A stretch of 64,000 nucleotides of DNA from CALNBC01 sp040768925 (GTDB lineage Bacteria; Bacillota; Clostridia; Christensenellales; CALWSW01): assembly GCA_040768925.1 (NCBI GenBank), contig JAXGLZ010000001.1:744001-808000 (forward strand). Reading direction: 5' to 3'. The position numbers and the translations under genes were made by a program. Every line of letters begins with the position of its first letter. Positions within the stretch are counted from its first letter, which is position 1. Below, one piece after another: positions 23,740-32,133 of this stretch. The notes under the pieces were generated by a model. It had not been told where the DNA came from and did not search any database. It was given only the letters and a program-made list of their open reading frames with translations.

Positions 23740-24801
23740 ATGAAGACACTCATTATTGGCGACGGCTATATCAACAGCAAGGATATGCGCAAGGGCTTCG
23801 AATCCTGGGAAGCGCGCGGCGTTGAAATTGTGGATTACCAGTGGGACTGGAACGGCTACGATATGTCCCACATCAATCTGATCATCGAGCAGAACGGACC
23901 CGAGGGCGTGGATCTCTGCGACGAGCTGGTCGATCTTTGCCGGGACGCGGACGTGATCATCACCCAGTTCTGCCCCATCAACAGCAAGGTTGTGGACGCG
24001 GCGAAAAAGTGCGTCGCCGTCGGCACCCTTCGCGCGGGGGTTGAGAACATCGCCGTGGATTACATGACCGAAAAGGGCATCATGGTGTTCAACAACGCGG
24101 GCCGCAACGCGGAAGCGGTCGCCGATTTCACCATCGGCATGATGATCGCCGAATACAGGAACATCGGCAGGAGCCACGCCGCCGTCAAGGCCGGCTGGTG
24201 GCGCAAGGATTATGTCAACATATCCTATTTGCCGGACTTTGCCGGCCTGACCACCGGTATCGTCGGCTTTGGCATGGTGGGCCAGCTCGTCGCGAAGAAG
24301 CTTTCCGGCTTTGACCAGCGCCTGCTCGCCTACGACGCGTACCCGGACAAGGAAGCCGCGGCCAAGCTGAACGTCGAGTTCGTGGACCTGGACACCCTGA
24401 TGAAGGAGTGCGACGTCGTCTCCGTCAACTGCCGCCTGGTCCCCGAAACCTATCACATGATCGGCGCGAAGGCGCTTTCCCTCATGAAGCCCACGGCGAT
24501 CATCGTCAACACCGCGCGCTCCGGCCTGATCGACGAAGCGGCCCTTTATGAAGTGCTCAAGGCAAAGAAGATCGGCGGCGCCGCGCTGGACGTGTTCGAC
24601 GAAGAACCCACCACCATCGACTACCGCATGATCGCGCTGGACAACTGCACCGTCACCAGCCACCTGGCGGGAACCACCATCCACGCCAAGAGCCGTTCCG
24701 CCCTGCGCCTGGCCAACCACATGGCCAATTTGTTTGACGGCGTGGCCCCCAAGACCTGGATGAACCGCGGCAAGGTGGAGCTTAAAAAGCTCGTTCCCTA
24801 A
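23740..24801 (+). CDS. D-2-hydroxyacid dehydrogenase, NAD-binding, copy 1
   Basis: 353 aa from ATG 23740; the ribosome site (AAAGG) is weak and distant, so translation may be coupled to the SDR. Family features: catalytic Arg in GTLRAGVENI, Rossmann loop GIVGFGMVGQLVAKKL, NTARSGLIDE, catalytic Glu in FDEEP and His in SHLAG. It reduces a 2-keto acid or oxidises a D-2-hydroxy acid with NAD(H). An N-terminal region of about 50 extra residues relative to small family members includes YQWDWNGYDMSH, unusual and shared in position but not sequence with copy 2. The substrate is not deducible. Confidence 0.9.
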   Translation: MKTLIIGDGYINSKDMRKGFESWEARGVEIVDYQWDWNGYDMSHINLIIEQNGPEGVDLCDELVDLCRDADVIITQFCPINSKVVDAAKKCVAVGTLRAGVENIAVDYMTEKGIMVFNNAGRNAEAVADFTIGMMIAEYRNIGRSHAAVKAGWWRKDYVNISYLPDFAGLTTGIVGFGMVGQLVAKKLSGFDQRLLAYDAYPDKEAAAKLNVEFVDLDTLMKECDVVSVNCRLVPETYHMIGAKALSLMKPTAIIVNTARSGLIDEAALYEVLKAKKIGGAALDVFDEEPTTIDYRMIALDNCTVTSHLAGTTIHAKSRSALRLANHMANLFDGVAPKTWMNRGKVELKKLVP

Positions 24802-24978
24802 ACCGCGCAAAGAAACGAAATCCTTTTTGACCCAGGATGCGGGCAAAGCCTCCGGGAGACGGCAGCCGGTCTTCGGCGGCCGGGGGGCATTCCCGCGCCC
24901 GGGCCTTATAACCGCGTATACCAAAGCTACCAGAATGGACTCCCCAAAAGAGAAAAGAGATTCTAAGGAGGAACTCAA

Positions 24979-26529
24979 ATGGCAAAGTACTTAATGGGTC
25001 TGGACTGCGGCGGCACCTCTATCAAGGCTGTTGTTTTTGACGAACGCGGCACCACCGTCGGCTCGGTAACCGAAACCTTTAAGCGCGTTTCCACGGAAGG
25101 CCCTCAGTATCAGGAATTCAACCTCACCCTGGCTTGGGAAGCCACCAAGACCGTTCTTAAGAAGGTCCTCGACAAGGTCGGCATCGATCCCAAGGATCTG
25201 CTCGGCATCGGCTGCACCTCCTTCGGCAACGGCTGCACCTTCCTCGGCAAAGGCGGCGAAGTCATCGCCAACGGATGCTATTCCACCGACTATCGCGCCA
25301 ACGACGCCGTTCAGGCCATCAAGGCCGAAGGCAACTACGAGAAGCTGTGCGACATCGTCAAGTGCGGAATGTATTCCGGCGAGCCCGGCGCCATCCTCCG
25401 CTGGTACAAGATGCACCGCCCCGACATCTATGCCAAGATCGAGCATGTTTTCAGCTTCAAGGATTTCATCGCCTACAGGCTCACCGGCGTCGCCGCGGCA
25501 GACATGAACTGCATCGGCGGTTCCGCTCTGGTCGACCTTGAGAAGCTCCAGTTCTCCAAGGAACTGATGGAGCTGTACGGCATCCCCGAGATGTATGACA
25601 AGCTGCCCTATCTGGCCGCCGACTCCTCCGAGACCGTCGGCTATGTGACCAAGGAAGCCGCCGCGGTTACCGGTCTGGCCGAGGGCACCGCGATCGTCGC
25701 CGGCATGATGGACATCCTGGCCTGCCTGGTCGGCGCGGGCGCCACCGAAAAGGGCGTGTTCACCGCCATCGCCGGCACCTGGTCCATCAACGAGACCTTC
25801 AACCCCGAAATCATCTACTTGCCCGGTTCCAACATTTTCAACATGCCTTACCTCGACAGGTCCGGCTATCTGCTCTCCGCCAACACCGGCGCTTCCGCCT
25901 CCAACTACGAGTGGTTCATGAATACCCTCGGAAGCGTTGCCCGCAAGGCCGCCGATCAGATCGGCCTCCAGTACGCCGTCGACACCCCCGACATCGTCAT
26001 CGTCAACCAGGTCATCAAGTCCGTGCCCGTCGGCGGCACCACCGTGCTCTATCATCCCTTCGTGGGCCAGCCCTCTGTCCACGGCGCCGCCATGGCCAAC
26101 TTCTTCAACATCAACGACACCACCACCTTTGCCGAGCTGGCCTACGCTCTGGCTGAAGGCGTGGCCTTCATCCACCGCTTCCATTACGATCAGCTCGGCG
26201 CCGGCGGCCTCGAGGCCAAGGTCACCCGCCTGACCGGCGGTATCGCCCGCTCCGACGAATGGGCGCAGCTCTTCGCCGACGCGCTGAACACCCCCGTGGA
26301 ATGTGTCGCCTGCGACGAAGTCGGCGCTCTGGGCCTTGCGATGTGCGCGGGCATCGGCGCCGGGCTGTATAAGGACTATGCCGACGCCATCGAAAAGTGC
26401 GTGCGCCTGCGTCCCCGCATCAACCCCATCCCCGGGCATGTTGAGAAGCTCAACAAGCGCTACGAAGAATGGCTGCTGCTGATCGAGACCATGAAGCCTT
26501 ACTGGGATTGGAAGGCAGCCAACAAGTAA
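24979..26529 (+). CDS. FGGY-family carbohydrate kinase (L-xylulokinase/LyxK-like)
   Basis: 516 aa, ATG after AAGGAGGAACTCAA. YLMGLDCGGTSIKAVVFDERG (phosphate loop; C-G-G-T as in LyxK), GIGCTSFGNGCTF, AGMMDILACLVGAG with catalytic Asp245, and RLTGGIARSDEWAQLFAD (adenosine region). ATP-dependent kinase of a ketose or polyol. It resembles L-xylulokinases and erythritol kinases more than xylulokinases, so it likely has a different substrate from the kinase at 17717. Third gene of the second operon. Almost every codon ends in C or G, with heavy GGC, ACC, ATC and GCC use: a sign of high expression. Confidence 0.9.
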   Translation: MAKYLMGLDCGGTSIKAVVFDERGTTVGSVTETFKRVSTEGPQYQEFNLTLAWEATKTVLKKVLDKVGIDPKDLLGIGCTSFGNGCTFLGKGGEVIANGCYSTDYRANDAVQAIKAEGNYEKLCDIVKCGMYSGEPGAILRWYKMHRPDIYAKIEHVFSFKDFIAYRLTGVAAADMNCIGGSALVDLEKLQFSKELMELYGIPEMYDKLPYLAADSSETVGYVTKEAAAVTGLAEGTAIVAGMMDILACLVGAGATEKGVFTAIAGTWSINETFNPEIIYLPGSNIFNMPYLDRSGYLLSANTGASASNYEWFMNTLGSVARKAADQIGLQYAVDTPDIVIVNQVIKSVPVGGTTVLYHPFVGQPSVHGAAMANFFNINDTTTFAELAYALAEGVAFIHRFHYDQLGAGGLEAKVTRLTGGIARSDEWAQLFADALNTPVECVACDEVGALGLAMCAGIGAGLYKDYADAIEKCVRLRPRINPIPGHVEKLNKRYEEWLLLIETMKPYWDWKAANK

Positions 26530-26569
26530 GCCAACGCGATTAACCGGCTATGCGCCAACCCTTTGATGA

Positions 26570-26595
26570 CCGGGGCCGATCCGGATCGGCCCCGG
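26570..26595 (+). other. Perfect palindromic hairpin between kinase and hydroxyacid dehydrogenase
   Basis: A fully self-complementary 26-base GC sequence without a T run, in the 152-base gap. It resembles the intercistronic hairpins at 19279 and 9583. Confidence 0.55.
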
Positions 26596-26681
26596 CATCG
26601 CAACGAAAAAAGGCGGCGTTCCCGCGCAGGCGTCGATCCCCTGCCGGGAAGGCCCCGCAACAATAAGGAGCCTGTCTGCAA

Positions 26682-27725
26682 ATGTCAAAAATAAAGATAC
26701 TGTGCATGGCCGACGGCGGAATCACCGCAGCATTCTACGAGCCCATGCGCGAACTTGAGAAGTACGGCGCGGAAGTCACCATAAAGGTGGACGAGTCCAT
26801 CAAGGAATACACGGCGACGATGGACCGCATGCACGCCTGCGAATACGAGGGAATCAAGGCCGCGACGACCTATGACGGCCTGCTGAACATCGTGCAGGAT
26901 TACGACGTCCTTTGCGTGCATATGACTTCCGTCAACCGCGAGATCATAGAAAAGGGCAAGAACCTCAAAGTTGTCGCCTGCCTGCGCGGCGGATACGAGA
27001 ACGTCGATGTTCCCGCCTGCACGGAACGCGGGATCAAAGTGATCAATTCCCCCTGGCGCTCCGCCCCGGCGGTGGCGGACTTTACGGTGGGCATGATGAT
27101 CGCGGAGAACAAGAATATCGCCAGGGCCCACAAGGCCATCCAGGAAGGCGGCTGGCGCAAGCAGTTCAAAAACCAGTCCCACATCCGGAACATGGACCGC
27201 TCAACGGTCGGGATCATCGGCTTTGGCTATATCGGCCGCCGCGTGATCGACCGCCTGAAGGGTTTCGGCTGCAAGATCGTGGTTCACGATCCCTTCCTCG
27301 ACCCGAAGGTCATTACCGACGCCGGCGAAAAGGCCGTCACGCTGGACGAGCTTCTGGCCGTTTCCGATTTCGTCTCGCTGCACATCCGCTATTCCGAAAA
27401 GACGCACCGCTACTTCGGCGAAGAGCAGTTTGGCAAGATGAAGCCGGAAGCGTATTTCATCAACACCGCCCGTTCGGGGATCGTGGATACCGACGCGCTG
27501 ATCAAAGCGCTTCAGGAAGGGCGCATCGGCGGCGCCGCTCTGGACGTTTTTGACGAAGAGCCCCTTCCCGCGGATTCCCCCTTCCGCACGCTGGACAACG
27601 TCACCGTCGTTTCCCATATGGGCGGCACCTCCTCCGACACCATGGCCTGCTCGGTCGAGATCGGCTACGAAGACCTTGAGCGCTGGCTCAAGGGCGGGGA
27701 ACTGCTGAACGTGCGCAACCCCTGA
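26682..27725 (+). CDS. D-2-hydroxyacid dehydrogenase, NAD-binding, copy 2
   Basis: 347 aa, ATG after AAGGAG. Catalytic Arg in CLRGGYENVDV, Rossmann loop GIIGFGYIGRRVIDRL, NTARSGIVDTDAL, Glu in FDEEPL and His in SHMGG. Closer to phosphoglycerate-dehydrogenase-like proteins than copy 1, but the C-terminal ACT/regulatory domain of SerA is absent. It lies between the second FGGY kinase and the aldolase, so it may handle the 2-hydroxy or 2-keto acid arising from the aldehyde product. Two such enzymes in one operon suggest a reduction and an oxidation on different intermediates, or a duplicated step. Confidence 0.9.
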   Translation: MSKIKILCMADGGITAAFYEPMRELEKYGAEVTIKVDESIKEYTATMDRMHACEYEGIKAATTYDGLLNIVQDYDVLCVHMTSVNREIIEKGKNLKVVACLRGGYENVDVPACTERGIKVINSPWRSAPAVADFTVGMMIAENKNIARAHKAIQEGGWRKQFKNQSHIRNMDRSTVGIIGFGYIGRRVIDRLKGFGCKIVVHDPFLDPKVITDAGEKAVTLDELLAVSDFVSLHIRYSEKTHRYFGEEQFGKMKPEAYFINTARSGIVDTDALIKALQEGRIGGAALDVFDEEPLPADSPFRTLDNVTVVSHMGGTSSDTMACSVEIGYEDLERWLKGGELLNVRNP

Positions 27726-27815
27726 ACCCTGGTTCCCGCGCGCTTTCGCCCCGGCCGTTAAAAAAGCGGCGGGCGCTTGGCGCGTTCATCAATCTGTTTT
27801 GTGGAGGAAATTAAA

Positions 27816-28646
27816 ATGCTTGTTACCGCAAAGGACATTCTCGTCGTCGCAAAAGCACACAAGTTCGGCGTCGTCGCGCCCAACGTCTGCAACGAAACAA
27901 CCGTCCGCGCCGCCATCCAGGCCGCGGAGGATATCAAGGCCCCCATCATCCTGGACATATGCGACTGGCATACCCAGGACATGGTGCTGCTCGGCCGCAT
28001 CGCCGAGTATATGGCTGTCCGCGCTTCCGTGCCCGTAGCCATTCAGCTTGACCACGGCTCCAAGTTCTCCGACGCCGTGCTGGCCATCCGTTCCGGCTTC
28101 ACCTCCATCATGGTCGACCGTTCCAGCATGCCCTTCGAGCAGAACGTGACCGAGGTCGCAGACCTTGTCCGCATCGCGCACTCCGTGGGCGTTTCCGTCG
28201 AGGCGGAGCTGGGCCACGTGGGCCAGGGCGCGTCCTATGACGAAGACCGCGACGCCGGCCTGACCAAGGTGGACGAAGCCTCCGAATACGTCGAGCGCTC
28301 CGGCTGCGACGCTTTGGCCGTTGCCGTCGGCACCGCCCACGGCGTTTACACCGGCACCCCCAAGCTGGACTTCCAGCGCCTGGCCGAGCTCAACGCGGCC
28401 GTGAGCGTCCCCCTCGTGCTGCACGGCGGCTCCGGCTCCGGCGACGAGAACCTCGTCAAGGCCATCGCCGGCGGCATCACCAAGATCAACATCGCAGCCG
28501 ACCTGTTCATCGCCGGTCAGAAGAACGTCGCGGAAGACCCCCGTACCCCTTACTTCGTATTCGACAAGATCAGCGACGGATACAAGGCAAAGCTCAAGTA
28601 CTACATGGAGCTGTTCGGTGAAACCAACGCTGCCCTCAAGTTCTAA
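27816..28646 (+). CDS. Class II (zinc) ketose-bisphosphate aldolase family protein
   Basis: 276 aa from ATG 27816 behind GTGGAGGAAATTAAA. Zinc ligands are visible: His80 (QLDHG), His175 (GTAHGVYTG) and His203 (LHGGSGSG); Asp79, Glu131 (EAELGHVGQ) and Asn225 (NIAAD) complete the active site. Class II aldolases cleave ketose (bis)phosphates to DHAP plus an aldehyde. The substrate could be fructose-1,6-bisphosphate, tagatose-bisphosphate or a ketose-1-phosphate. In this locus a ketose-phosphate made by one of the FGGY kinases is the natural candidate. DHAP would meet the DhaK/EgsA chemistry. It is the last gene of the operon and is followed by a strong terminator. Confidence 0.9.
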   Translation: MLVTAKDILVVAKAHKFGVVAPNVCNETTVRAAIQAAEDIKAPIILDICDWHTQDMVLLGRIAEYMAVRASVPVAIQLDHGSKFSDAVLAIRSGFTSIMVDRSSMPFEQNVTEVADLVRIAHSVGVSVEAELGHVGQGASYDEDRDAGLTKVDEASEYVERSGCDALAVAVGTAHGVYTGTPKLDFQRLAELNAAVSVPLVLHGGSGSGDENLVKAIAGGITKINIAADLFIAGQKNVAEDPRTPYFVFDKISDGYKAKLKYYMELFGETNAALKF

Positions 28647-28667
28647 GCGATCGTCAACTTCAAAAAA

Positions 28668-28703
28668 CAAAGGCCCTTCGGCTTTCCGAAGGGCTTTTGT
28701 TTT
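28668..28703 (+). terminator. Terminator of the sugar/polyol operon
   Basis: GCCCTTCGG (28673-28681) pairs with CCGAAGGGC (28686-28694), loop CTTT, followed by TTTTGTTTTG. It is near-symmetric, so it may also stop minus-strand leuS transcripts from the other side. Confidence 0.9.
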
Positions 28704-28779
28704 GTGGAGCTCATCCCGCAAAAGGGGAAGCGGGAACAGCCGTTTTTGCGGCAGCGGCCTGAACCGGGAATTTGCCCGG

Positions 28780-31209
28780 TCAGCCCGCCACGATGTTTAC
28801 GATGTTCCGCACGACGATGACCTTTTTGACGGTTTTGCCCTCGATCGCGCGCTGGACGGATTCGTCCGCAAGGGCGGCGGATTCCACCTCTTTCGCGTTT
28901 AGCTCCGCGGGAAGGGTGACGCGGGCGCGGACCTTGCCGTTGACCTGAACGCCGTATTCCACTTCCTGCCGGTTCAGCGCTTTTTCGTCGTATTCCGGCC
29001 ACCGTTGGTTGAAGACGGAGAAGGGAAGGCCGAGCTGTTTCCAGAGCTCCTCGGCAAAATGCGGGGCAAAGGGCGCCAGAAGGAGCATCAGATCCCGCAC
29101 GATCCCGAAAAGGTATTCGCCGCTGACGCTGCCGCCGTCGACATATTTGTAGACCGCGTTGACGTATTCCATCATGCGGGCGATGCAGGTGTTGAACTGG
29201 AAGCGTTCAAGGTCCGCCCCGACGGCCTTGATGGCGTTCGCGCGGACGAAATCCAGCTCCCGCTCGGCAAAGCCCCGTTCGGCCTTTTGATTCCTGACGG
29301 CGACGGTGCGCTCCGCCAGCCGCTCCACCCGGTCCAGGAAGCGGGCGACGGACTTGATGCCGTCGTCCGACCATTTTCCGCCTTCGATATAGGAAAAACC
29401 GAATTGAAGATACATGCGGAAGACGTCGGAACCATATTTTTGGATGTAGGCGTCCGGCGAGATGACGTTCCCCCTGGATTTGGACATCTTGTTCCCGTCC
29501 GGCCCCAGGATGGTCCCCTGGTGGACAAGGCGCAGAAACGGCTCGTCAAAATCCAGGTAGCCCATGTCCCGAAAGGCCTTGGTAAAAAACCGGGCGTAAA
29601 TCAGGTGCATGCAGGCGTGCTCGGCGCCGCCCACATAGGCGTCCACCGGGCAAAGCCCGTCGACCTTTTCGCGGTTCCAGGCTTCCTGGTCGTTGTGCGC
29701 GTCGCAGTAGCGGAACTGGTACCAGGAGGAGCACATAAAGGTGTCCATCGTGTCCGCGTCCCTTTTTGCGGGCTTGCCGCAGACCGGGCAGACGGTGTTC
29801 ATGAACGCCTCGCTCTTCAATAGGGGGCTGGTGCCGTCCGGCGTAAAATCCACGTCATAGGGGAGCTCCACGGGCAGCTCGCTCTCGGGAACGGGAACGA
29901 CGCCGCAGTCCTCGCAGTGCACCATCGGGATGGGGCAGCCCCAGTAGCGCTGGCGGGAGATGATCCAGTCCCGCAGGCGGTAATTGACCTTCGCACAGCC
30001 AAGATTGCGCTCCTTCAGCTCCGCCAGAACGGCATCTTTGCCTTCTTCGGAGGTCATTCCGTCAAACCTGCCGGAATTGACCATCACGCCGTAATCGGCA
30101 AAGGGCAGCTCGCGCTTTGAACCGTCTTCCGGGTTGATGACCCGCCGGACGGGCAGCTTGAACTTGACGGCGAACTCGTAATCCCGCTCGTCGTGGCCGG
30201 GAACGGCCATGATGATCCCCGTGCCGTAAGTGGCGAGCACGTAATCCGCGATGTAGATCGGAATGCGCTCGCCGTTGATCGGGTTGATCGCGTAGCTCCC
30301 GGTAAAAGCGCCGGTCTTTTCCCGGGTGGAGGACATGCGGTCGATCTCGCTGGCCTTGGCGGCAAAGGCCTTATAAGCCTCGATCTCGTCTTTCTGCCCG
30401 GGGGTGGTCAGTTCGTCCACCAGCTCGTGCTCCGGCGAAAAGACCATATAGGTGACGCCGAAAAGCGTGTCCGGCCGGGTGGTGAACACCGTGAAGGGCT
30501 TGCCGGATTCGGTGGAGAATACGACCTCTCCGCCGATGGATTTGCCGATCCAGTTTTTCTGCATCAGCTTGGTTTTTTCCGGCCAGTCCAGCTGGTCAAG
30601 GCCACTCAGCAGCTCTTCGGCGTATTCGGTGATGCGGAAGCACCACTGGGTCAGGTTCCGGCGGGTGACGGAAGCGCCGCAGCGCTCGCAGCAACCGTCC
30701 GAAAGCACCTGCTCGTTGGCCAGGGTGGTGTTGCAGGAAGGACACCAGTTGACGGGCATCTCCTTCCTGTACGCCAGTCCGTTTTTGTAAAGTTGGAGGA
30801 AGCACCACTGGGTCCAGCGGTAATAATCCGGCATGCAGGTTTTGACCTCGGCGGACCAGTCGAAGGTCGCGCCCATGCGCCGGAGCTGGCGCTCCATGGT
30901 CTCGATGTTCGAAATGGTGGAATCCATGGGGTGGATGCCGGTTTTGATGGCGTAATTCTCGGCGGGAAGGCCGAAAGCGTCAAACCCCATGGGGTGGAAC
31001 ACGTTGAAGCCCTGCATTCTTTTGAAGCGGGCAAAGGAATCCGCAAGGCCGTAATTATACCAGTGCCCCACGTGAAGGTTCGCCCCCGAAGGATAGGAAA
31101 ACATCTCCATCATGTAGAATTTTTCCTTCTTCGCGTCGGGAACGTATTTGTAAAGCTCCGACTCCTCCCAGCGGCGCTGCCATTTTTCCTCGATCCGGTT
31201 GAATTCCAT
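28780..31209 (-). CDS. leuS: Leucyl-tRNA synthetase
   Basis: 809 aa, start ATG 31209 with AGGAGATCGTC; the frame continues upstream without a ribosome site. Class I synthetase: HVGH signature at 46-49, the CP1 editing domain with TTRPDTLFGVTYMVFSPEH, zinc-type cysteines in NWCPSCNTTLANEQVLSDGCCERCG, KMSKSRGN, and a C-terminal anticodon-binding domain. It charges tRNA-Leu in the cytoplasm. Expression is under a leucine T-box (31505-31735). A 268-base MITE-like element lies between that leader and the gene, giving an unusually long distance from terminator to start. Confidence 0.97.
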   Translation of the reverse strand: MEFNRIEEKWQRRWEESELYKYVPDAKKEKFYMMEMFSYPSGANLHVGHWYNYGLADSFARFKRMQGFNVFHPMGFDAFGLPAENYAIKTGIHPMDSTISNIETMERQLRRMGATFDWSAEVKTCMPDYYRWTQWCFLQLYKNGLAYRKEMPVNWCPSCNTTLANEQVLSDGCCERCGASVTRRNLTQWCFRITEYAEELLSGLDQLDWPEKTKLMQKNWIGKSIGGEVVFSTESGKPFTVFTTRPDTLFGVTYMVFSPEHELVDELTTPGQKDEIEAYKAFAAKASEIDRMSSTREKTGAFTGSYAINPINGERIPIYIADYVLATYGTGIIMAVPGHDERDYEFAVKFKLPVRRVINPEDGSKRELPFADYGVMVNSGRFDGMTSEEGKDAVLAELKERNLGCAKVNYRLRDWIISRQRYWGCPIPMVHCEDCGVVPVPESELPVELPYDVDFTPDGTSPLLKSEAFMNTVCPVCGKPAKRDADTMDTFMCSSWYQFRYCDAHNDQEAWNREKVDGLCPVDAYVGGAEHACMHLIYARFFTKAFRDMGYLDFDEPFLRLVHQGTILGPDGNKMSKSRGNVISPDAYIQKYGSDVFRMYLQFGFSYIEGGKWSDDGIKSVARFLDRVERLAERTVAVRNQKAERGFAERELDFVRANAIKAVGADLERFQFNTCIARMMEYVNAVYKYVDGGSVSGEYLFGIVRDLMLLLAPFAPHFAEELWKQLGLPFSVFNQRWPEYDEKALNRQEVEYGVQVNGKVRARVTLPAELNAKEVESAALADESVQRAIEGKTVKKVIVVRNIVNIVAG

Positions 31210-31236
31210 GACGATCTCCTTTATGTGATGTTGAAG

Positions 31237-31504
31237 TAAGCATAGCGCGCCAATCCGAACCCGGTCTGGCGGGCCGAGTGCGCGGCAAGGCTGTGTTTCC
31301 GCAGTTTGATGTACACTTGCGCAGCGGCGCCTTGCCCTGCCGTGCATTGGGCCCGCCAGACTCCAAAGACCTTAAAGGCCGAAGTCCGGATGGCCTGCAA
31401 GGAAGATAAAGGAGCCGTAGCGATGCCTACGGCGACTGACGATGACGCAGCAGGGCGCCGGAATCCGGCCTTTGAGGCGGATTTGGATTGGCGCGCTATG
31501 CTTA
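31237..31504. mobile_element. MITE-like element with 20-base perfect terminal inverted repeats and TA ends
   Basis: TAAGCATAGCGCGCCAATCC at 31237-31256 is repeated in inverted form at 31485-31504, enclosing 228 bases with no coding frame but with internal hairpins (GTCTGGCGGGCC with GGCCCGCCAGAC; GCCGTAG with CTACGGC). The outermost TA at both ends fits the TA duplication made by IS630/Tc1-type transposases. I infer a non-autonomous element. It begins right after the T run of the T-box terminator and ends 27 bases before the leuS start codon, so it is transcribed within the leuS leader. Confidence 0.7.
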
Positions 31505-31735
31505 GATCAAAAAAGCCCCCCGCCCCACAAAGAGGCGAAAGGCATGCTTCCGCGGTACCACTCTTTTGAGCGCGCTGCCGCGCCCGCTTGGAACCCCTTT
31601 ATCGGTGGGCTTCCGCCGAAGATGGATGCTCCGCGGTGAGTTCGGCGGTTTCGCGGTCCGCCTTTCACCGGTTGCGGCGGCTCTCTTGACCTGCAAAAAT
31701 CCCCTAATATTCCGCTTCAACGCAAAATATGAACA
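31505..31735 (-). promoter_or_regulatory. T-box riboswitch, leucine type, upstream of leuS
   Basis: On the minus strand: the T-box sequence AAAAGAGTGGTACCGCGG (about 31550-31567) pairs into an antiterminator, followed by a terminator with a GGGGCGGGGGGC arm and TTTTTT (31509-31514). Stem I shows AGAGAGC, GGTGAAAGGCGG and GAACTCACCGCGGAG. The specifier triplet in GAACTCACC (31635-31643) is CTC, a leucine codon, which agrees with the gene. Uncharged tRNA-Leu would favour read-through into leuS. Confidence 0.93.
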
Positions 31736-31741
31736 AAATCG

Positions 31742-31770
31742 AGTGTAAACCATTCAGCCGGAATTGTCAA
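31742..31770 (-). promoter_or_regulatory. leuS T-box promoter
   Basis: Minus strand TTGACA (31765-31770), 17 bases, TACACT (31742-31747), starting transcription about 31735, exactly ahead of the T-box. Confidence 0.8.
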
Positions 31771-31848
31771 GGGCATCGACCAAGGGCATCGGCGGTTGAA
31801 AAGATTTGCAGCAGGCAAAGGCAATCAAATCCTTCACCTTCAATTTAA

Positions 31849-31877
31849 TTGACCCGAATGCGGGGTGAGTGTATAAT
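31849..31877 (+). promoter_or_regulatory. Promoter of the DUF1015-aspartokinase operon
   Basis: TTGACC (31849-31854), 17 bases, consensus TATAAT (31872-31877). Divergent from the leuS promoter 79 bases away. Confidence 0.8.
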
Positions 31878-31883
31878 CGTAAT

Positions 31884-32090
31884 GTTCGAGCCGTGTTGAG
31901 ACTTGTTGCCGCGGCCGAGCCGCGGCATCCGGCAAAAAACGCCAAAAAGAACGGGGTTTTTTACCGCCTGGCCGCCTGAACGTTGTTTGTCCGGCCGGGA
32001 CCGGTTTTGCCGAAGAATGCGGGCCGCACGCTTGGCACGGCGGTTGCCCGGGCGCCGCTTTAGCGCGAAAACCGGCGCTTTTTTGCAAGC
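31884..32090 (+). promoter_or_regulatory. Structured leader with an intrinsic terminator (candidate attenuator)
   Basis: The transcript from about 31884 holds GCCGCGGC/GCCGCGGC (near 31908-31926) and ends in a GCGCCG (32052-32057)/CGGCGC (32073-32078) hairpin with TTTTTT (32079-32084), about 50 bases before the DUF1015 start. Known lysine-riboswitch or T-box signatures are not visible. It could be attenuation or a short separate RNA. Confidence 0.45.
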
Positions 32091-32133
32091 CGCCGGCCTG
32101 AACCTATTTTTTTGACTCAGAATGGAGCCTTTT

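Noticed and set aside
31884..32133. Lysine riboswitch before the aspartokinase operon
   Set aside because: The conserved purine-rich core of the lysine riboswitch is not present; only an unassigned structured leader is supported.
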